DNA of 18,199 nucleotides from Pseudomonadota bacterium (GCA_023387775.1 JAEWHN010000398.1:1-18199), one strand, 5' to 3'; positions 1-7,506 are shown, counted from the stretch's first letter. Notes: generated from the sequence alone by a model not told the origin. Numbers and translations are program-made.

Positions 1-125
1 GTGAAGGGGCCCTCGAAGGTCGCCAGAAGGCCGATCTTGATCGAGTCTTCCGCGAGTGCGAGCGAAGGGGCGGTGAGCCCGGTTGCCAGCGCCAGCGCCA
101 AAAGTGTTCGCCGATGGATCCTCAT
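1..125 (-). CDS. LIV-type ABC transporter substrate-binding protein, N-terminal fragment cut by the window edge
   Basis: Only the first 41 codons are visible. They give a typical Sec signal peptide (MRIHRRTLLALALATG, then a likely cleavage after Ala25 in LALA/ED), followed by DSIKIGLLATFEGPFT, the start of the mature domain in periplasmic binding proteins of the branched-chain amino acid (LivJ/LivK, Peripla_BP_6) family. The ATG is preceded by GGGAGGGAAG, a strong ribosome binding site. It lies 52 bases downstream of the LivM-type permease on the same strand, so it is probably the last visible gene of that operon and delivers the ligand to the LivH/LivM pair. The ligand is not known. LivG/LivF ATPases are not in the window and would be expected beyond the left edge. 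Confidence 0.85.
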   Translation of the reverse strand, partial: MRIHRRTLLALALATGLTAPSLALAEDSIKIGLLATFEGPF

Positions 126-177
126 GATTACTTCCCTCCCTGGTTGTCTTTGGATCAATCTGAAGCCGCCCGTTTCC

Positions 178-1206
178 TCATGGACCCGAGCGCAAGGATT
201 CCTGGGCCAGATGTGGTTTGATCCTCCCCCACAACCCAAGAAGACCGTCTGGCGACACGAAAACGATCACCAGAAAGAACAGGCCGATCAGCGTGTTGAA
301 CCGCTCCGCGCCGACGATATCGATGGCGAAGGTCTGCATCAGCACCACCACGACGGCGCCGAGGAACGGGCCGATCGGGTGGCGCATGCCGCCGATGACG
401 GCGATGATCAGCACATTGATGGCTGCCGCGACGTTGATGGTGCCGGGCGATATGCGCCCGTTGAACCAGACCAGCAGCACACCCGCCAGGCCGGCGATGA
501 TGCCGGCGTAGAAATAGGCCACCACCTTGTGCGCGGTGACGTTGAAGCCGAGCGCCCGCATGCGGCGCGGATTGTCGCGCACGGCCTGAAGCGTCAGCCC
601 GTAGGTCGAGCGCGAGCCATAGAGCACGGCCGCATAGGCGATCACCGCAAAGCCGAGGCACAGGTAGTAGAACGGCACCGGATCGCGCCAGTTGACGCCC
701 CAGAATTCCGGCGCGCGGATGCCGGTGTAGCCGGGAAAGCCGTTGAACAGCGAATAGTTCTGCTGGGTGAAATAGAAGAAGGCCGTCGCGATCGCGAGCG
801 TGATCATGATCGTGTAGATGCCTTCGGTGCGATTGGAGATCACGCCGATCAGCGCCGAAGCGATCGCCGCAATCAGCGTCGCGAAGGGCACCACGATCCA
901 GAACGGCCAGCCGAAACCGTGGACGCCGGAATTGTTGAGCCCGAACACGGCCACCGTGTAGCCGGCGATGCCCGCCACCGAGATCTGCGCCAGGCTGACC
1001 ATGCCGCCATAGCCGGCAAGCAGCATCAGCGACAGCGCGATCATGCCGAAGATCAGCGAATAGGCGCCGATCTGGGTCAGGAAGAAGTTCGACGCCACCG
1101 CCGGATATAGCGCCAGCAGCGCCAGCAGCACGATGTTGCCCGCGCCGATCCTTTCCAGGATCGACTGCACGGCTGCCGGCTTGTCGGTCGGGGCAAGGGC
1201 CGTCAT
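178..1206 (-). CDS. livM: LivM-type ABC transporter permease
   Basis: This 342-residue inner-membrane protein belongs to the branched-chain amino acid transporter permease family (BPD_transp_2). Hydrophobic segments span most of the length. The family signature is seen at about residues 65-85 (GYGGMVSLAQISVAGIAGYT), and a cytoplasmic coupling segment (VRDNPRRMRALGFNVTAHK) lies near residues 205-235. It pairs with the LivH protein to form the channel of a HAAT-type importer. The start is fixed by a 4-base ATGA overlap with the stop of livH, which implies translational coupling. The length is usual for bacterial LivM proteins without an N-terminal extension. The family name is secure. The substrate need not be an amino acid, since the operon also holds three hydrolases. 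Confidence 0.93.
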   Translation of the reverse strand: MTALAPTDKPAAVQSILERIGAGNIVLLALLALYPAVASNFFLTQIGAYSLIFGMIALSLMLLAGYGGMVSLAQISVAGIAGYTVAVFGLNNSGVHGFGWPFWIVVPFATLIAAIASALIGVISNRTEGIYTIMITLAIATAFFYFTQQNYSLFNGFPGYTGIRAPEFWGVNWRDPVPFYYLCLGFAVIAYAAVLYGSRSTYGLTLQAVRDNPRRMRALGFNVTAHKVVAYFYAGIIAGLAGVLLVWFNGRISPGTINVAAAINVLIIAVIGGMRHPIGPFLGAVVVVLMQTFAIDIVGAERFNTLIGLFFLVIVFVSPDGLLGLWGRIKPHLAQESLRSGP

Positions 1207-2255
1207 CGCGCCTTCCCCATGATGCCCTGCGGCCGCACGGCCAGCACCACCACCATGATGACGAAGGTGAGCACGATGCCGTAGGTAGGGAAGTAGACGA
1301 GGCCGATCTGCTCGGCGAGGCCGATCAGGAGAGCGCCGATGGCGGCCCCGGTGATCGAACCCATGCCGCCTACGATCACCACCACAAGCGAGGCGAGCAG
1401 GTAGCGCACGTCCTCGCCGGGCGCGACCGAAAGCGCCGAGCCGCCGACAACGCCGGCAAAGCCGGCCAGCCCGGCCCCGATGGCAAAGACGATGGCGAAC
1501 ACGGCGTGCACGTTCACGCCCGAGGCCGACAGCATGGCGCGGTCATCGACACCGGCGCGGATCATCATGCCGACGCGCGTGCGGTTGAGCATCAGCCAGA
1601 GCCCGACGCCGATGACGATGGCCACGGCGAGCACGACGAGCCGGTAGAACGGATAGCGCAGGAAGACGGCCTCGCCGCTGGACTTCACCGCGGTGACGAA
1701 CGGCAAGGCGACCGCGCCGTCGAGCCAGGCAGGGGTGACGATCTGGTAGGTCGTGCCGGTCCATACCGCCAGCATCAGGTCGGCCGCGACGATGGAGATG
1801 CCGATCGTCACCAGCGTCTGGCGCAGGTCATCGCCCTCGAGCCGCCGGAACACGAAGACCTGCATGACGAGCCCGACCAGCGCCAGCACGACGAAGCCGG
1901 CCGCCACGCCGAGCAGCCAGTAGCCGGTGCGGGTGGCCACCTCGTAGCCGATATAGGCGCCGAGCAGATAGAGCGAGCCATGCGCGAGATTGACGTTGCG
2001 CATCAGGCCGAAGACCAGCGTGAAGCCGCTTGCGACGAGGAAATAGAGCCCTGCCAGCGTCACCCCGTTGAGCACCGCGCTGACGAAAGCCTTCTTCGAA
2101 ATCAGGATCGAGTTCAGCCAGTCCGGCCAGACAGCAAGCATCAGCCAGGCGAACAGCGCCGCCGCAAGGAGCCAGAAGAGGCCCCAGGCCTGCCGTTTCG
2201 TAATCCCCCCGCCCGACATGCCGGCAGAGGCGCCTGGCCGGTCGAGCGTACTCAT
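1203..2255 (-). CDS. livH: LivH-type ABC transporter permease
   Basis: This 350-residue integral membrane protein is of the LivH (BPD_transp_2) family. The hallmark is at residues 83-101 (GLMRNVNLAHGSLYLLGAY). Further hydrophobic segments follow, and the C-terminal part (FVIMVVVLAVRPQGIMGK) is typical of the family. It is about 40 residues longer than E. coli LivH, because of an N-terminal extension of roughly 55 residues that includes one extra hydrophobic segment (about residues 24-43). Its ATG overlaps the TGA of the amidohydrolase gene by 4 bases, and its own TGA overlaps the livM start by 4 bases, so the three genes are tightly coupled. It forms the permease dimer with LivM. The substrate is unknown. 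Confidence 0.93.
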   Translation of the reverse strand: MSTLDRPGASAGMSGGGITKRQAWGLFWLLAAALFAWLMLAVWPDWLNSILISKKAFVSAVLNGVTLAGLYFLVASGFTLVFGLMRNVNLAHGSLYLLGAYIGYEVATRTGYWLLGVAAGFVVLALVGLVMQVFVFRRLEGDDLRQTLVTIGISIVAADLMLAVWTGTTYQIVTPAWLDGAVALPFVTAVKSSGEAVFLRYPFYRLVVLAVAIVIGVGLWLMLNRTRVGMMIRAGVDDRAMLSASGVNVHAVFAIVFAIGAGLAGFAGVVGGSALSVAPGEDVRYLLASLVVVIVGGMGSITGAAIGALLIGLAEQIGLVYFPTYGIVLTFVIMVVVLAVRPQGIMGKAR

Positions 2256-3574
2256 GCGGTCAGCCGCCGGCGCTGCTCGTTCATACGCGGCGCCTTGTGG
2301 AACTTGCCGTCCTTCATGATGGCGAGGATGCGATTCTTGTCCTGCAGGATGCGCACGTCAGCGGTCGGGTCGCCGTCGATGAGCAGCATGTCGGCCAGAT
2401 AGCCTTCCTTGATCATGCCGAGCTCGTCGCCCATGTTCATGATCTGCCCGCCAAACTTCGTCGCCGCCAGAATGGCTTCCATGGGCGAGAAGCCCAGCAT
2501 CTCGACGAAGGTCTGGATGTCCTTGGCGTTGGTGCCCTGCGGCGTCCAGGCAAAGCCATAGTCTCCGCCGATGCAGATGCGGATGCCGCGCCGGTGCATC
2601 TTCTTCATCGTATCGATGCACATTTCCAGCTCGCGCTCATACTCCATGGCAAGCGCCGAGCCGGGCTTGATGCCCCACTGCTCGGCATGACGCGCCGTGT
2701 TGATGAGCCAGGCCATGCCCGGCGCCACGAGGTGCTTGTCCTTTGCCGCTTCGAGCAGGTCGAGCGCTTCTTCGTCGGCAAAGGAGGCGTGGTAGATGTT
2801 CTGGATGCCGTGGCGGATGCACTGCTTGACCGAACCGGACGAGCGGGCATGCGCCGAGAGCACCTTGTTGCGGCAGCGCGCTTCCTGCGCGGCCATCGCC
2901 ACCTCTTCCTCCGACATCGGCGTTTCCTCGGCGCCCATGCCGGTGATGGACTCGCCCGAGAGGTTGAGCTTGATCGAGTCGACGCCGTATTTGATCAGCG
3001 TGCGCACGGTGCGGCGGATTTCCTCCGGTCCCGAGACGACGAGGCCAAGGTTCAGGCCCTCATGCGGAATGTGCGACGGCGCAGAATCGCCAAGGCCGCC
3101 GACGGTGGTGATTTCCGGCCCCGCCGCCAGATAGCGCGGACCGGGGAAGCGGCCCTGGTTGATGAATTTCTTCGCCACCACGTCGAGCCGAGGCTTGGCC
3201 GCCGCAGCACCCCGGCCGGCGGTGAAGCCGGCATCGAGCACGAGCTTCGCCATTTCCATGGTCACCAGCATGTGCTCCTCGATCTCCATCATCTGGATGG
3301 GATCGATGCCGGGCGCGTTGTTCCAGGAAAGATGCAGGTGGGCGTCGATCATGCCGGGCATCAGCGTCGCGCCCATGCCGTCGATCACGGTCGCGCCGCC
3401 ATAGGCGGACGAGGACGAGCCGAAGCGCGACGAACCGCGGGTGATCTGCTTGATGCGATTGCCCTGGACCAGGACCTCGCCGGTGTAGGGATAGTCGCCG
3501 GTGGCATCGAGGATGCGCACATTGGTGAACAGCGTGCCACCCGAGCCGTTTCCGCTCCAGCTATCGTCTGCCAT
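2252..3574 (-). CDS. Metal-dependent amidohydrolase family protein
   Basis: This 440-residue protein is of the amidohydrolase superfamily, in the imidazolonepropionase/Xaa-Pro dipeptidase-like branch. An N-terminal beta-sandwich is followed by HxH at H79/H81 (MPGMIDAHLHLSW). Next come the probable carbamylated lysine K202 (DSIKLNLSGES), metal-site histidines H242 (LSAHAR) and H262 (NIYHASF), and the catalytic Asp338 (ICIGGDYGF). The tail GYLADMLLIDGDP closes the sandwich. All metal ligands are present, so it should be active, hydrolysing a C-N (amide, lactam or cyclic) or similar bond in the cytoplasm. The start is supported by GGGAGGAAGAG just upstream. It sits between transporter and hydrolase genes in one operon, so its substrate is probably what the transporter brings in. 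The usual EHG around the second histidine is YHA here, and a Ser-rich stretch occupies residues 48-57. Confidence 0.9.
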   Translation of the reverse strand: MADDSWSGNGSGGTLFTNVRILDATGDYPYTGEVLVQGNRIKQITRGSSRFGSSSSAYGGATVIDGMGATLMPGMIDAHLHLSWNNAPGIDPIQMMEIEEHMLVTMEMAKLVLDAGFTAGRGAAAAKPRLDVVAKKFINQGRFPGPRYLAAGPEITTVGGLGDSAPSHIPHEGLNLGLVVSGPEEIRRTVRTLIKYGVDSIKLNLSGESITGMGAEETPMSEEEVAMAAQEARCRNKVLSAHARSSGSVKQCIRHGIQNIYHASFADEEALDLLEAAKDKHLVAPGMAWLINTARHAEQWGIKPGSALAMEYERELEMCIDTMKKMHRRGIRICIGGDYGFAWTPQGTNAKDIQTFVEMLGFSPMEAILAATKFGGQIMNMGDELGMIKEGYLADMLLIDGDPTADVRILQDKNRILAIMKDGKFHKAPRMNEQRRRLTA

Positions 3575-3629
3575 CTCTTCCTCCCAAAAGTGGCAAGGCG
3601 CCTCAATGCGCCGGTGTTTCGTCGTCAGA

Positions 3630-4409
3630 TCACCGGTCTGCGCGCCTTAGAAATTCCGTCAGTTTCTGATTGCACTCGCGCGGATGCTCAACCGTAGCCC
3701 AATGGCCGCATCTGTCCATGGGAGACAGCACGGCACCCTTGATCCTGTCGGCCAGCGCCTGCCCGACGCTCATCGGGCTGACCACATCGGCATCGCCGGT
3801 GACCAGCAGCGTCGGCGCATTGATCCGGCGCGCGTCGACCGCGTTTGCCTTGGCCAGCGCCTCGCAGGTGCGGGCGTAGGATTCAGGGTCCTGCCGCGTG
3901 ATCGATTCCCGCACGAAGGCCACCGCCGCCGGCGTGTTCTCCCGTGTGTAAGCCGAGAGTGCATTGGCCGCGACCTGGTCGGCGATGTCGGACATGCCGC
4001 CCGAGCGGGCGAGCCGTGCGCGCGCCGCCAGCCCCTGGCGCATCGCCTCCGCCGGTTCGGCCAGCGCGCCGAACAGGCAAAGCGAAGCCACCAGCTCCGG
4101 CTTGCCGGCCGCAACCTGCTGGCAGACGATGGTGCCCATGGAATGGCCGACGAAATGCGCCCGGCTGACCCCCACCCCGTCCATCGCGCGGATGACCGCC
4201 TCGCTCATCATCTCGATGGTGAGCGGATCGATCGGCCGCGGCGAGCGCCCCGAACCCGGAAGATCGACCCGGATGACCCGATAGCCCGACAGTGCCTGCA
4301 TCTGCGGCTGGAACATGTTCGACGTTCCGCCCAGCCCGTGGATCATCACCACCGGGAACCCCTCCCCGGTGACTTCCACGACGGTCTGGCCGACGGTGAC
4401 CGTGGTCAT
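3630..4409 (-). CDS. Alpha/beta-fold hydrolase
   Basis: This 259-residue protein is of the alpha/beta hydrolase superfamily, closest in style to 3-oxoadipate enol-lactonase and meta-cleavage hydrolases. The oxyanion-hole motif is MIHGLGG (residues 22-28), the nucleophile elbow is GHSMG with Ser90, the acid is probably Asp208 (TGDADVVSP), and the catalytic histidine is His236 (CGHWATVEHP). The triad is complete. It would cleave an ester, lactone or C-C bond in the cytoplasm. Its ATG overlaps the TGA of the FAH-family gene by 4 bases, and the amidohydrolase follows after 55 bases, so the three enzymes probably act in one pathway. The exact substrate cannot be read from the sequence. Confidence 0.9.
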   Translation of the reverse strand: MTTVTVGQTVVEVTGEGFPVVMIHGLGGTSNMFQPQMQALSGYRVIRVDLPGSGRSPRPIDPLTIEMMSEAVIRAMDGVGVSRAHFVGHSMGTIVCQQVAAGKPELVASLCLFGALAEPAEAMRQGLAARARLARSGGMSDIADQVAANALSAYTRENTPAAVAFVRESITRQDPESYARTCEALAKANAVDARRINAPTLLVTGDADVVSPMSVGQALADRIKGAVLSPMDRCGHWATVEHPRECNQKLTEFLRRADR

Positions 4410-5284
4410 TGCGCCCGCTCCGAGACGCGGTTTTCGAGCGTGCCGATGCCGTCGATCTCGACGCGGACGACATCGCCCGCCTTGAGATATTTCGGCGGGT
4501 CGAAGCCGATGCCGACGCCGGCCGGAGTGCCGGTGGCGATGATATCGCCGGGCTTCAGCGTAATGCCTTGCGACAGGGTCGAGATGATCGTCGGGATGTC
4601 GAAGATGAGAAGGGATATCTTCGAGTTCTGCCTCATGTCGTCATTGACGAAGCAGCGTATGCCGGCGTTCTGAAGGTCGAATTCGTCCTTGGTCACCGCC
4701 CAGGGGCCCATCGGGCAGAACGTGTCCTGCGACTTGCCGATCAGCCACTGGCTGTATCTGCCCTGCAGGTCGCGGGCGGTGACGTCGTTGACAATGGTAT
4801 AGCCCCAGACATGGTCGAACGCGTCTTCCCTGGAGATGCCGCGCCCTTCCTTGCCGATGATGACGGCAAGTTCGGCCTCGTAGTCGATCGCCGAAGAAAC
4901 CTTCGTGTCGATCAGCACGCTCGAATGCGTCGGGACCACGGAATCCGGGACCTTGGAAAAGATGATCGGGTCTTTCGGCACCGCACCGGCAGCCGCGCTG
5001 GAATCGAAGCCGCTGCGGGCGAATTCATGCGCGTGCTCGTAATAGTTCTTGCCGACGCAGAAGATGTTGCGGCGCGGCTGCGGGATCGGCGCTTCCAGTT
5101 CCACGCTGGAAAGCGGCACTGGCGAGAGCGTCCGCGGCAAGGCCACGCCATCATATTCGATCAAAGCGAGGATGCCTTCCTCCGCCCGCTCGACCGGGAA
5201 ATCGAACGGCAGGATCACTCCCTCGTCAGGGTCGACAAGACCGACGCGGCGCTCGCCGGCGATGGAAAATGTCGCAACCCTCAT
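4406..5284 (-). CDS. Fumarylacetoacetate hydrolase (FAH) family protein
   Basis: This 292-residue protein is of the FAH superfamily, which includes acylpyruvate hydrolases, HpcE-type isomerase/decarboxylases and oxaloacetate decarboxylases. Residues 1-65 form a small N-terminal domain. The catalytic domain starts at IFCVGKNYYEHAHEF (residues 74-88). Metal ligands are E136 and E138 (IDYEAELAVIIGK) and D167 (VNDVTARD). The conserved GKSQDTFCPMGPW (183-195) and TGTPAGVG (251-258) motifs are intact. It would act on a 2-oxo or 2-hydroxymuconate-like acid using Mg2+ or Mn2+. It is the first gene of the minus-strand operon, and its start has AGGGGGAAGAG upstream. The promoter region is shared with the divergent GntR gene. 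The family is certain; the reaction is not. Confidence 0.92.
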   Translation of the reverse strand: MRVATFSIAGERRVGLVDPDEGVILPFDFPVERAEEGILALIEYDGVALPRTLSPVPLSSVELEAPIPQPRRNIFCVGKNYYEHAHEFARSGFDSSAAAGAVPKDPIIFSKVPDSVVPTHSSVLIDTKVSSAIDYEAELAVIIGKEGRGISREDAFDHVWGYTIVNDVTARDLQGRYSQWLIGKSQDTFCPMGPWAVTKDEFDLQNAGIRCFVNDDMRQNSKISLLIFDIPTIISTLSQGITLKPGDIIATGTPAGVGIGFDPPKYLKAGDVVRVEIDGIGTLENRVSERAQ

Positions 5285-5306
5285 TCTCTTCCCCCTAGTC
5301 CATTAA

Positions 5307-5353
5307 TGAACCAATATGTCTTAATATGGGTTACGCTAGCGCTCATTGGTTCA
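5307..5353. promoter_or_regulatory. Inverted repeat TGAACCAAT...ATTGGTTCA, probable GntR operator
   Basis: A perfect 9-bp inverted repeat has its arms at 5307-5315 (TGAACCAAT) and 5345-5353 (ATTGGTTCA), 29 bases apart. It lies in the divergent promoter region between the FAH-family operon and the FCD-GntR gene. The half-site holds ACCAAT/ATTGGT, which resembles the TGGT/ACCA cores recognised by FadR-subfamily regulators. A further TGGTTCA is at 5500-5506 and a near copy TGGATCA at 5511-5517. The assignment to the adjacent regulator is inference from position and motif. Confidence 0.55.
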
Positions 5354-5361
5354 GCCCGCAA
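5333..5361 (-). promoter_or_regulatory. Weak candidate promoter for the FAH/LIV operon
   Basis: Read on the minus strand, TTGCGG (5361-5356) is followed after 17 bases by TAGCGT (5338-5333), which would place transcription start about 40 bases upstream of the FAH-family start codon. One arm of the TGAACCAAT repeat falls between the two boxes and the other just after the start point, as expected for a repressed promoter. The -10 match is poor, so this is tentative. Confidence 0.25.
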
Positions 5362-5470
5362 GCGGAATTTTTTCGCGGTGTGAAAGAAAAATCGCACCTC
5401 ACCCACCTGAATATGGCGCAAAACAATGCAAAAAGGCGTGCAATGGGTTGAAATCGCATGTATGAGCCTC

Positions 5471-5499
5471 TGGACGGGAGTCATTGGCCCAGCTATAAA
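5471..5499 (+). promoter_or_regulatory. Candidate sigma-70 promoter of the GntR gene
   Basis: TGGACG (5471-5476, four of six matches to TTGACA) and TATAAA (5494-5499) are separated by 17 bases. Start would be near 5506, on the TGGTTCA at 5500-5506, so binding there would block initiation and suggests autoregulation. A promoter here also excludes the upstream ATG at 5458 as the start of the regulator. Confidence 0.5.
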
Positions 5500-5532
5500 T
5501 GGTTCACTATTGGATCACATAAGGATCTGCCC

Positions 5533-6204
5533 ATGTCGCGCCTGACAGCTACCGGCATCGCATTGGAGCTGAAGAAGAGGATTTCCGCCGGCGCCTGGCA
5601 AGAAGACGGCCGCATGCCGCCCGAGCGTGATCTTGCCGAGGAATTCGGCGTTGCGCGCAACACGGTTCGCCGCGCGGTGGCCATGCTGGAAGACGAAGGC
5701 GCGGTCGTCCGCCATGTCGGGCGGGGCACCTTCTTGACAAGTGCCGACCCGAATTCGCTGGCCGCGATCGTTTCGCGCATGGAAGGCACAAGCCCGGCCG
5801 ACATGATGGAGATACGCCAGCTCCTGGAGCCGGCCGCCGCTTCCTTCGCGGCAACCAATGCCAGCAACAGCGAGCTCAATGCCGTGCGCGAGGCCCACCA
5901 GACGGCTTGCGACAGCACCGACATGCCAACTTTCGAGCATTGGGATGCGGAGTTCCACCACCGCATCTTCGCCTGCTCGCGCAACGAGTTCCTCAAGGAA
6001 ATCCATAATCTCATGCGCGTCCTGCGCAACCAGTCGCCGTGGTTCGAGATGAAGAAGCGCTCCTTCTCGGAAGAGCGCCGGCAGGCCTATTGCCACGAAC
6101 ACCAGGCGATTGTGGATGCGCTCATGCAACGCGACCCCGATGGAGCAAGGCAGGCGATGCTGGCCCACCTCCAGACCGTGGGGCACAATCTGCTCGGCCG
6201 CTGA
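5533..6204 (+). CDS. GntR-family transcriptional regulator, FadR/FCD type
   Basis: This 223-residue regulator has an N-terminal winged helix-turn-helix (about 5-70; MPPERDLAEEFGVARNTVRR carries the recognition helix) and a C-terminal all-helical FCD ligand-binding domain (about 80-218). The usual FCD metal ligands are visible: D138 and H142 (WDAEFHH), H190 (CHEHQAIVDA) and H212 (LAHLQ). A small carboxylate bound near the metal would be the expected effector. The ATG at 5533 is chosen over the in-frame ATG at 5458 because AAGGA lies 7 bases before it and a good promoter lies within the 75-base extension. It diverges from the FAH/LIV operon and most likely represses it. No TGAACCA site was found before the downstream plus-strand transporter, so control of that is less likely. 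Confidence 0.9.
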   Translation: MSRLTATGIALELKKRISAGAWQEDGRMPPERDLAEEFGVARNTVRRAVAMLEDEGAVVRHVGRGTFLTSADPNSLAAIVSRMEGTSPADMMEIRQLLEPAAASFAATNASNSELNAVREAHQTACDSTDMPTFEHWDAEFHHRIFACSRNEFLKEIHNLMRVLRNQSPWFEMKKRSFSEERRQAYCHEHQAIVDALMQRDPDGARQAMLAHLQTVGHNLLGR

Positions 6205-6216
6205 CAACAGTTGTTG
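6205..6216. promoter_or_regulatory. Short dyad CAACA-GT-TGTTG
   Basis: A 5-bp inverted repeat with a 2-base spacer directly follows the stop codon of the GntR gene and lies 40 bases upstream of a candidate promoter for the transporter operon. It could be an operator half or have no function. It is too short to be a terminator and has no T-run. Confidence 0.2.
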
Positions 6217-6255
6217 CGGCCGCTTTACTGCGACATCCGAACATATTTCCCCCCG

Positions 6256-6284
6256 TTGCTGGCCGGCCCGGATCATGCACTAAT
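6256..6284 (+). promoter_or_regulatory. Candidate promoter of the PotD-like transporter operon
   Basis: TTGCTG (6256-6261) and ACTAAT (6279-6284) have a 17-base spacer. Start would be near 6291, giving a leader of about 96 nt before the GTG start at 6387. The boxes are moderate matches only. It is the best candidate in the 182-base gap between the regulator and the binding protein. Confidence 0.3.
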
Positions 6285-6386
6285 GTGAGCATGGCAGCCT
6301 TGAAGGTCGGCTCGATCAAGCGATAGATTTCGCGCGAGCATGCCTGCCCTGTGCCGGTGTGCCATCAAATAAAAGAGGGGAATAAA

Positions 6387-7439
6387 GTGAAGCAATACAA
6401 CAGATTGGCCGTTTTCGGCGGCGTACTCCTTGCGGCGGCGAGCCTTGCGGGCACTTCAGCGTTCGCAAGAGACCTGACCGTGGTTTCCTGGGGCGGAAAC
6501 TACCAGGACGCGCAGCGCGAGATCTATTTCAAGCCCTATGCCGAAAAGACCGGCAAGCCGCTGCTGGACGAAGCCTGGGACGGCGGCTTCGGCGTCCTGC
6601 AGGCGAAGGTCAAGGCCGGCACGCCCAACTGGGACGTGGTGCAGGTGGAAGCCGAGGAACTGGCCCTTGGTTGCGCCGACGGCCTGTTCGAGAAGATCGA
6701 CTGGGACAAGATGGGCGGCAAGGACAAGTTCCTGGCGGACGCGGTGGACGAATGCGGCGTGGGCGCCATCGTCTGGTCCACGGCGATTGCCTATGACGGT
6801 GCCAAGCTTGCGGAAGGGCCCGCTTCCTGGGCCGACTTCTGGAACGTGGAAAAGTTCCCCGGCAAGCGCTCGCTGCGCAAGGGCGCCAAATACACGCTCG
6901 AATTTGCGCTGCTCGCCGACGGCGTGAAGAAGGACGAGGTCTACCAGGTCCTGTCGACGCCGGAGGGCATCGACCGCGCCTTCAAGAAGCTGGACGAGCT
7001 TCGCCCCAACATCGTCTGGTGGGAAGCCGGCGCCCAGCCGCTGCAGCTGCTGGCTTCCGGCGAGGTGGCGATGGCCTCGGCCTATAACGGCCGCATCACC
7101 GGCATCAATCGCACCGAGGGCAAGCAGTTCAAGGTCGTCTGGCCGGGCAGCATCTACGCGATCGACAGCTGGGTCGTGCTGAAGGACGCCGAGAACAAGG
7201 ATGCCGCGCAGGACTTCATCGCCTTCGCCAGCCAGCCCGACCATCAGGTAAAACTGCCGGCCTATGTCGCCTACGGCCTGCCGAACCTCGAGGCTGCCGG
7301 CAAGGTGGCACCCGAATATGCAGCCGAGCTGCCGACCGACACCAACAACCTCGCCGAAGCCATGCCCCTCGACGTCAACTTCTGGATCGACAACTCCGAG
7401 GCGCTGACGCAGCGCTTCAACGCCTGGCTGGCCCAGTAG
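6387..7439 (+). CDS. PotD-like ABC transporter substrate-binding protein
   Basis: This 350-residue periplasmic binding protein is of the spermidine/putrescine (PotD/PotF) type. The signal peptide runs from Met1 to about Ala27 (cleavage AFA/RD), and the mature part opens with DLTVVSWGGNYQDAQR, typical of this class. GTG at 6387 is taken as the start because GAGGGG lies 6 bases before it and the signal peptide begins there; an in-frame extension to 6351 lacks both. Central segments WDVVQVEAEEL and GAIVWSTAIAYD fit the two-lobe fold. It is the first gene of a plus-strand operon with an ATPase and two permeases. The family also imports opines, amino-acid derivatives and other cations, so the ligand is open. 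Confidence 0.88.
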   Translation: MKQYNRLAVFGGVLLAAASLAGTSAFARDLTVVSWGGNYQDAQREIYFKPYAEKTGKPLLDEAWDGGFGVLQAKVKAGTPNWDVVQVEAEELALGCADGLFEKIDWDKMGGKDKFLADAVDECGVGAIVWSTAIAYDGAKLAEGPASWADFWNVEKFPGKRSLRKGAKYTLEFALLADGVKKDEVYQVLSTPEGIDRAFKKLDELRPNIVWWEAGAQPLQLLASGEVAMASAYNGRITGINRTEGKQFKVVWPGSIYAIDSWVVLKDAENKDAAQDFIAFASQPDHQVKLPAYVAYGLPNLEAAGKVAPEYAAELPTDTNNLAEAMPLDVNFWIDNSEALTQRFNAWLAQ

Positions 7440-7463
7440 CCCGGCCGACGCGAACCGGCGAGG

Positions 7464-7498
7464 GGCCAGGCGGGCTGCGGCCCGCTTGGCGCCTGGCC
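7464..7498 (+). other. GC-rich hairpin after the binding-protein gene
   Basis: An inner stem GCGGGC/GCCCGC (7470-7475 and 7480-7485) with loop TGCG is enclosed by GGCCAG/CTGGCC (7464-7469 and 7493-7498), leaving a 7-base bulge on the right. It starts 25 bases after the stop codon and has no T-run, so it is more likely an mRNA-stabilising or attenuating structure than a terminator. Such a hairpin commonly keeps binding-protein levels above those of the membrane components. Confidence 0.6.
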
Positions 7499-7506
7499 GC
7501 CCGGGC

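Noticed and set aside
1..1110. Long plus-strand open frame of 369 codons opposite livM
   Set aside because: The translation is rich in His, Arg, Asp and Glu with no family motif, as produced by the reverse strand of GC-rich membrane-protein genes. livM on the other strand is a clear family member.
3597..3612. Small stem GGCGC/GCGCC in the gap between the alpha/beta hydrolase and amidohydrolase genes
   Set aside because: Five base pairs in GC-rich DNA is expected by chance, and it has no T-run or promoter context.
2297..3697. Plus-strand open frame of 466 codons opposite the amidohydrolase
   Set aside because: Same shadow composition; the minus-strand protein has all active-site residues.
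5334..5341. Palindrome CGCTAGCG, with GCTAGC seen again at 16537-16542 and 16592-16597
   Set aside because: Six to eight bases is too short to be meaningful, and the flanks differ between the copies.
5458..5532. 25-residue N-terminal extension of the GntR protein from ATG 5458
   Set aside because: A promoter-like sequence and an operator-like repeat lie inside it, and the ribosome binding site AAGGA points to ATG 5533.
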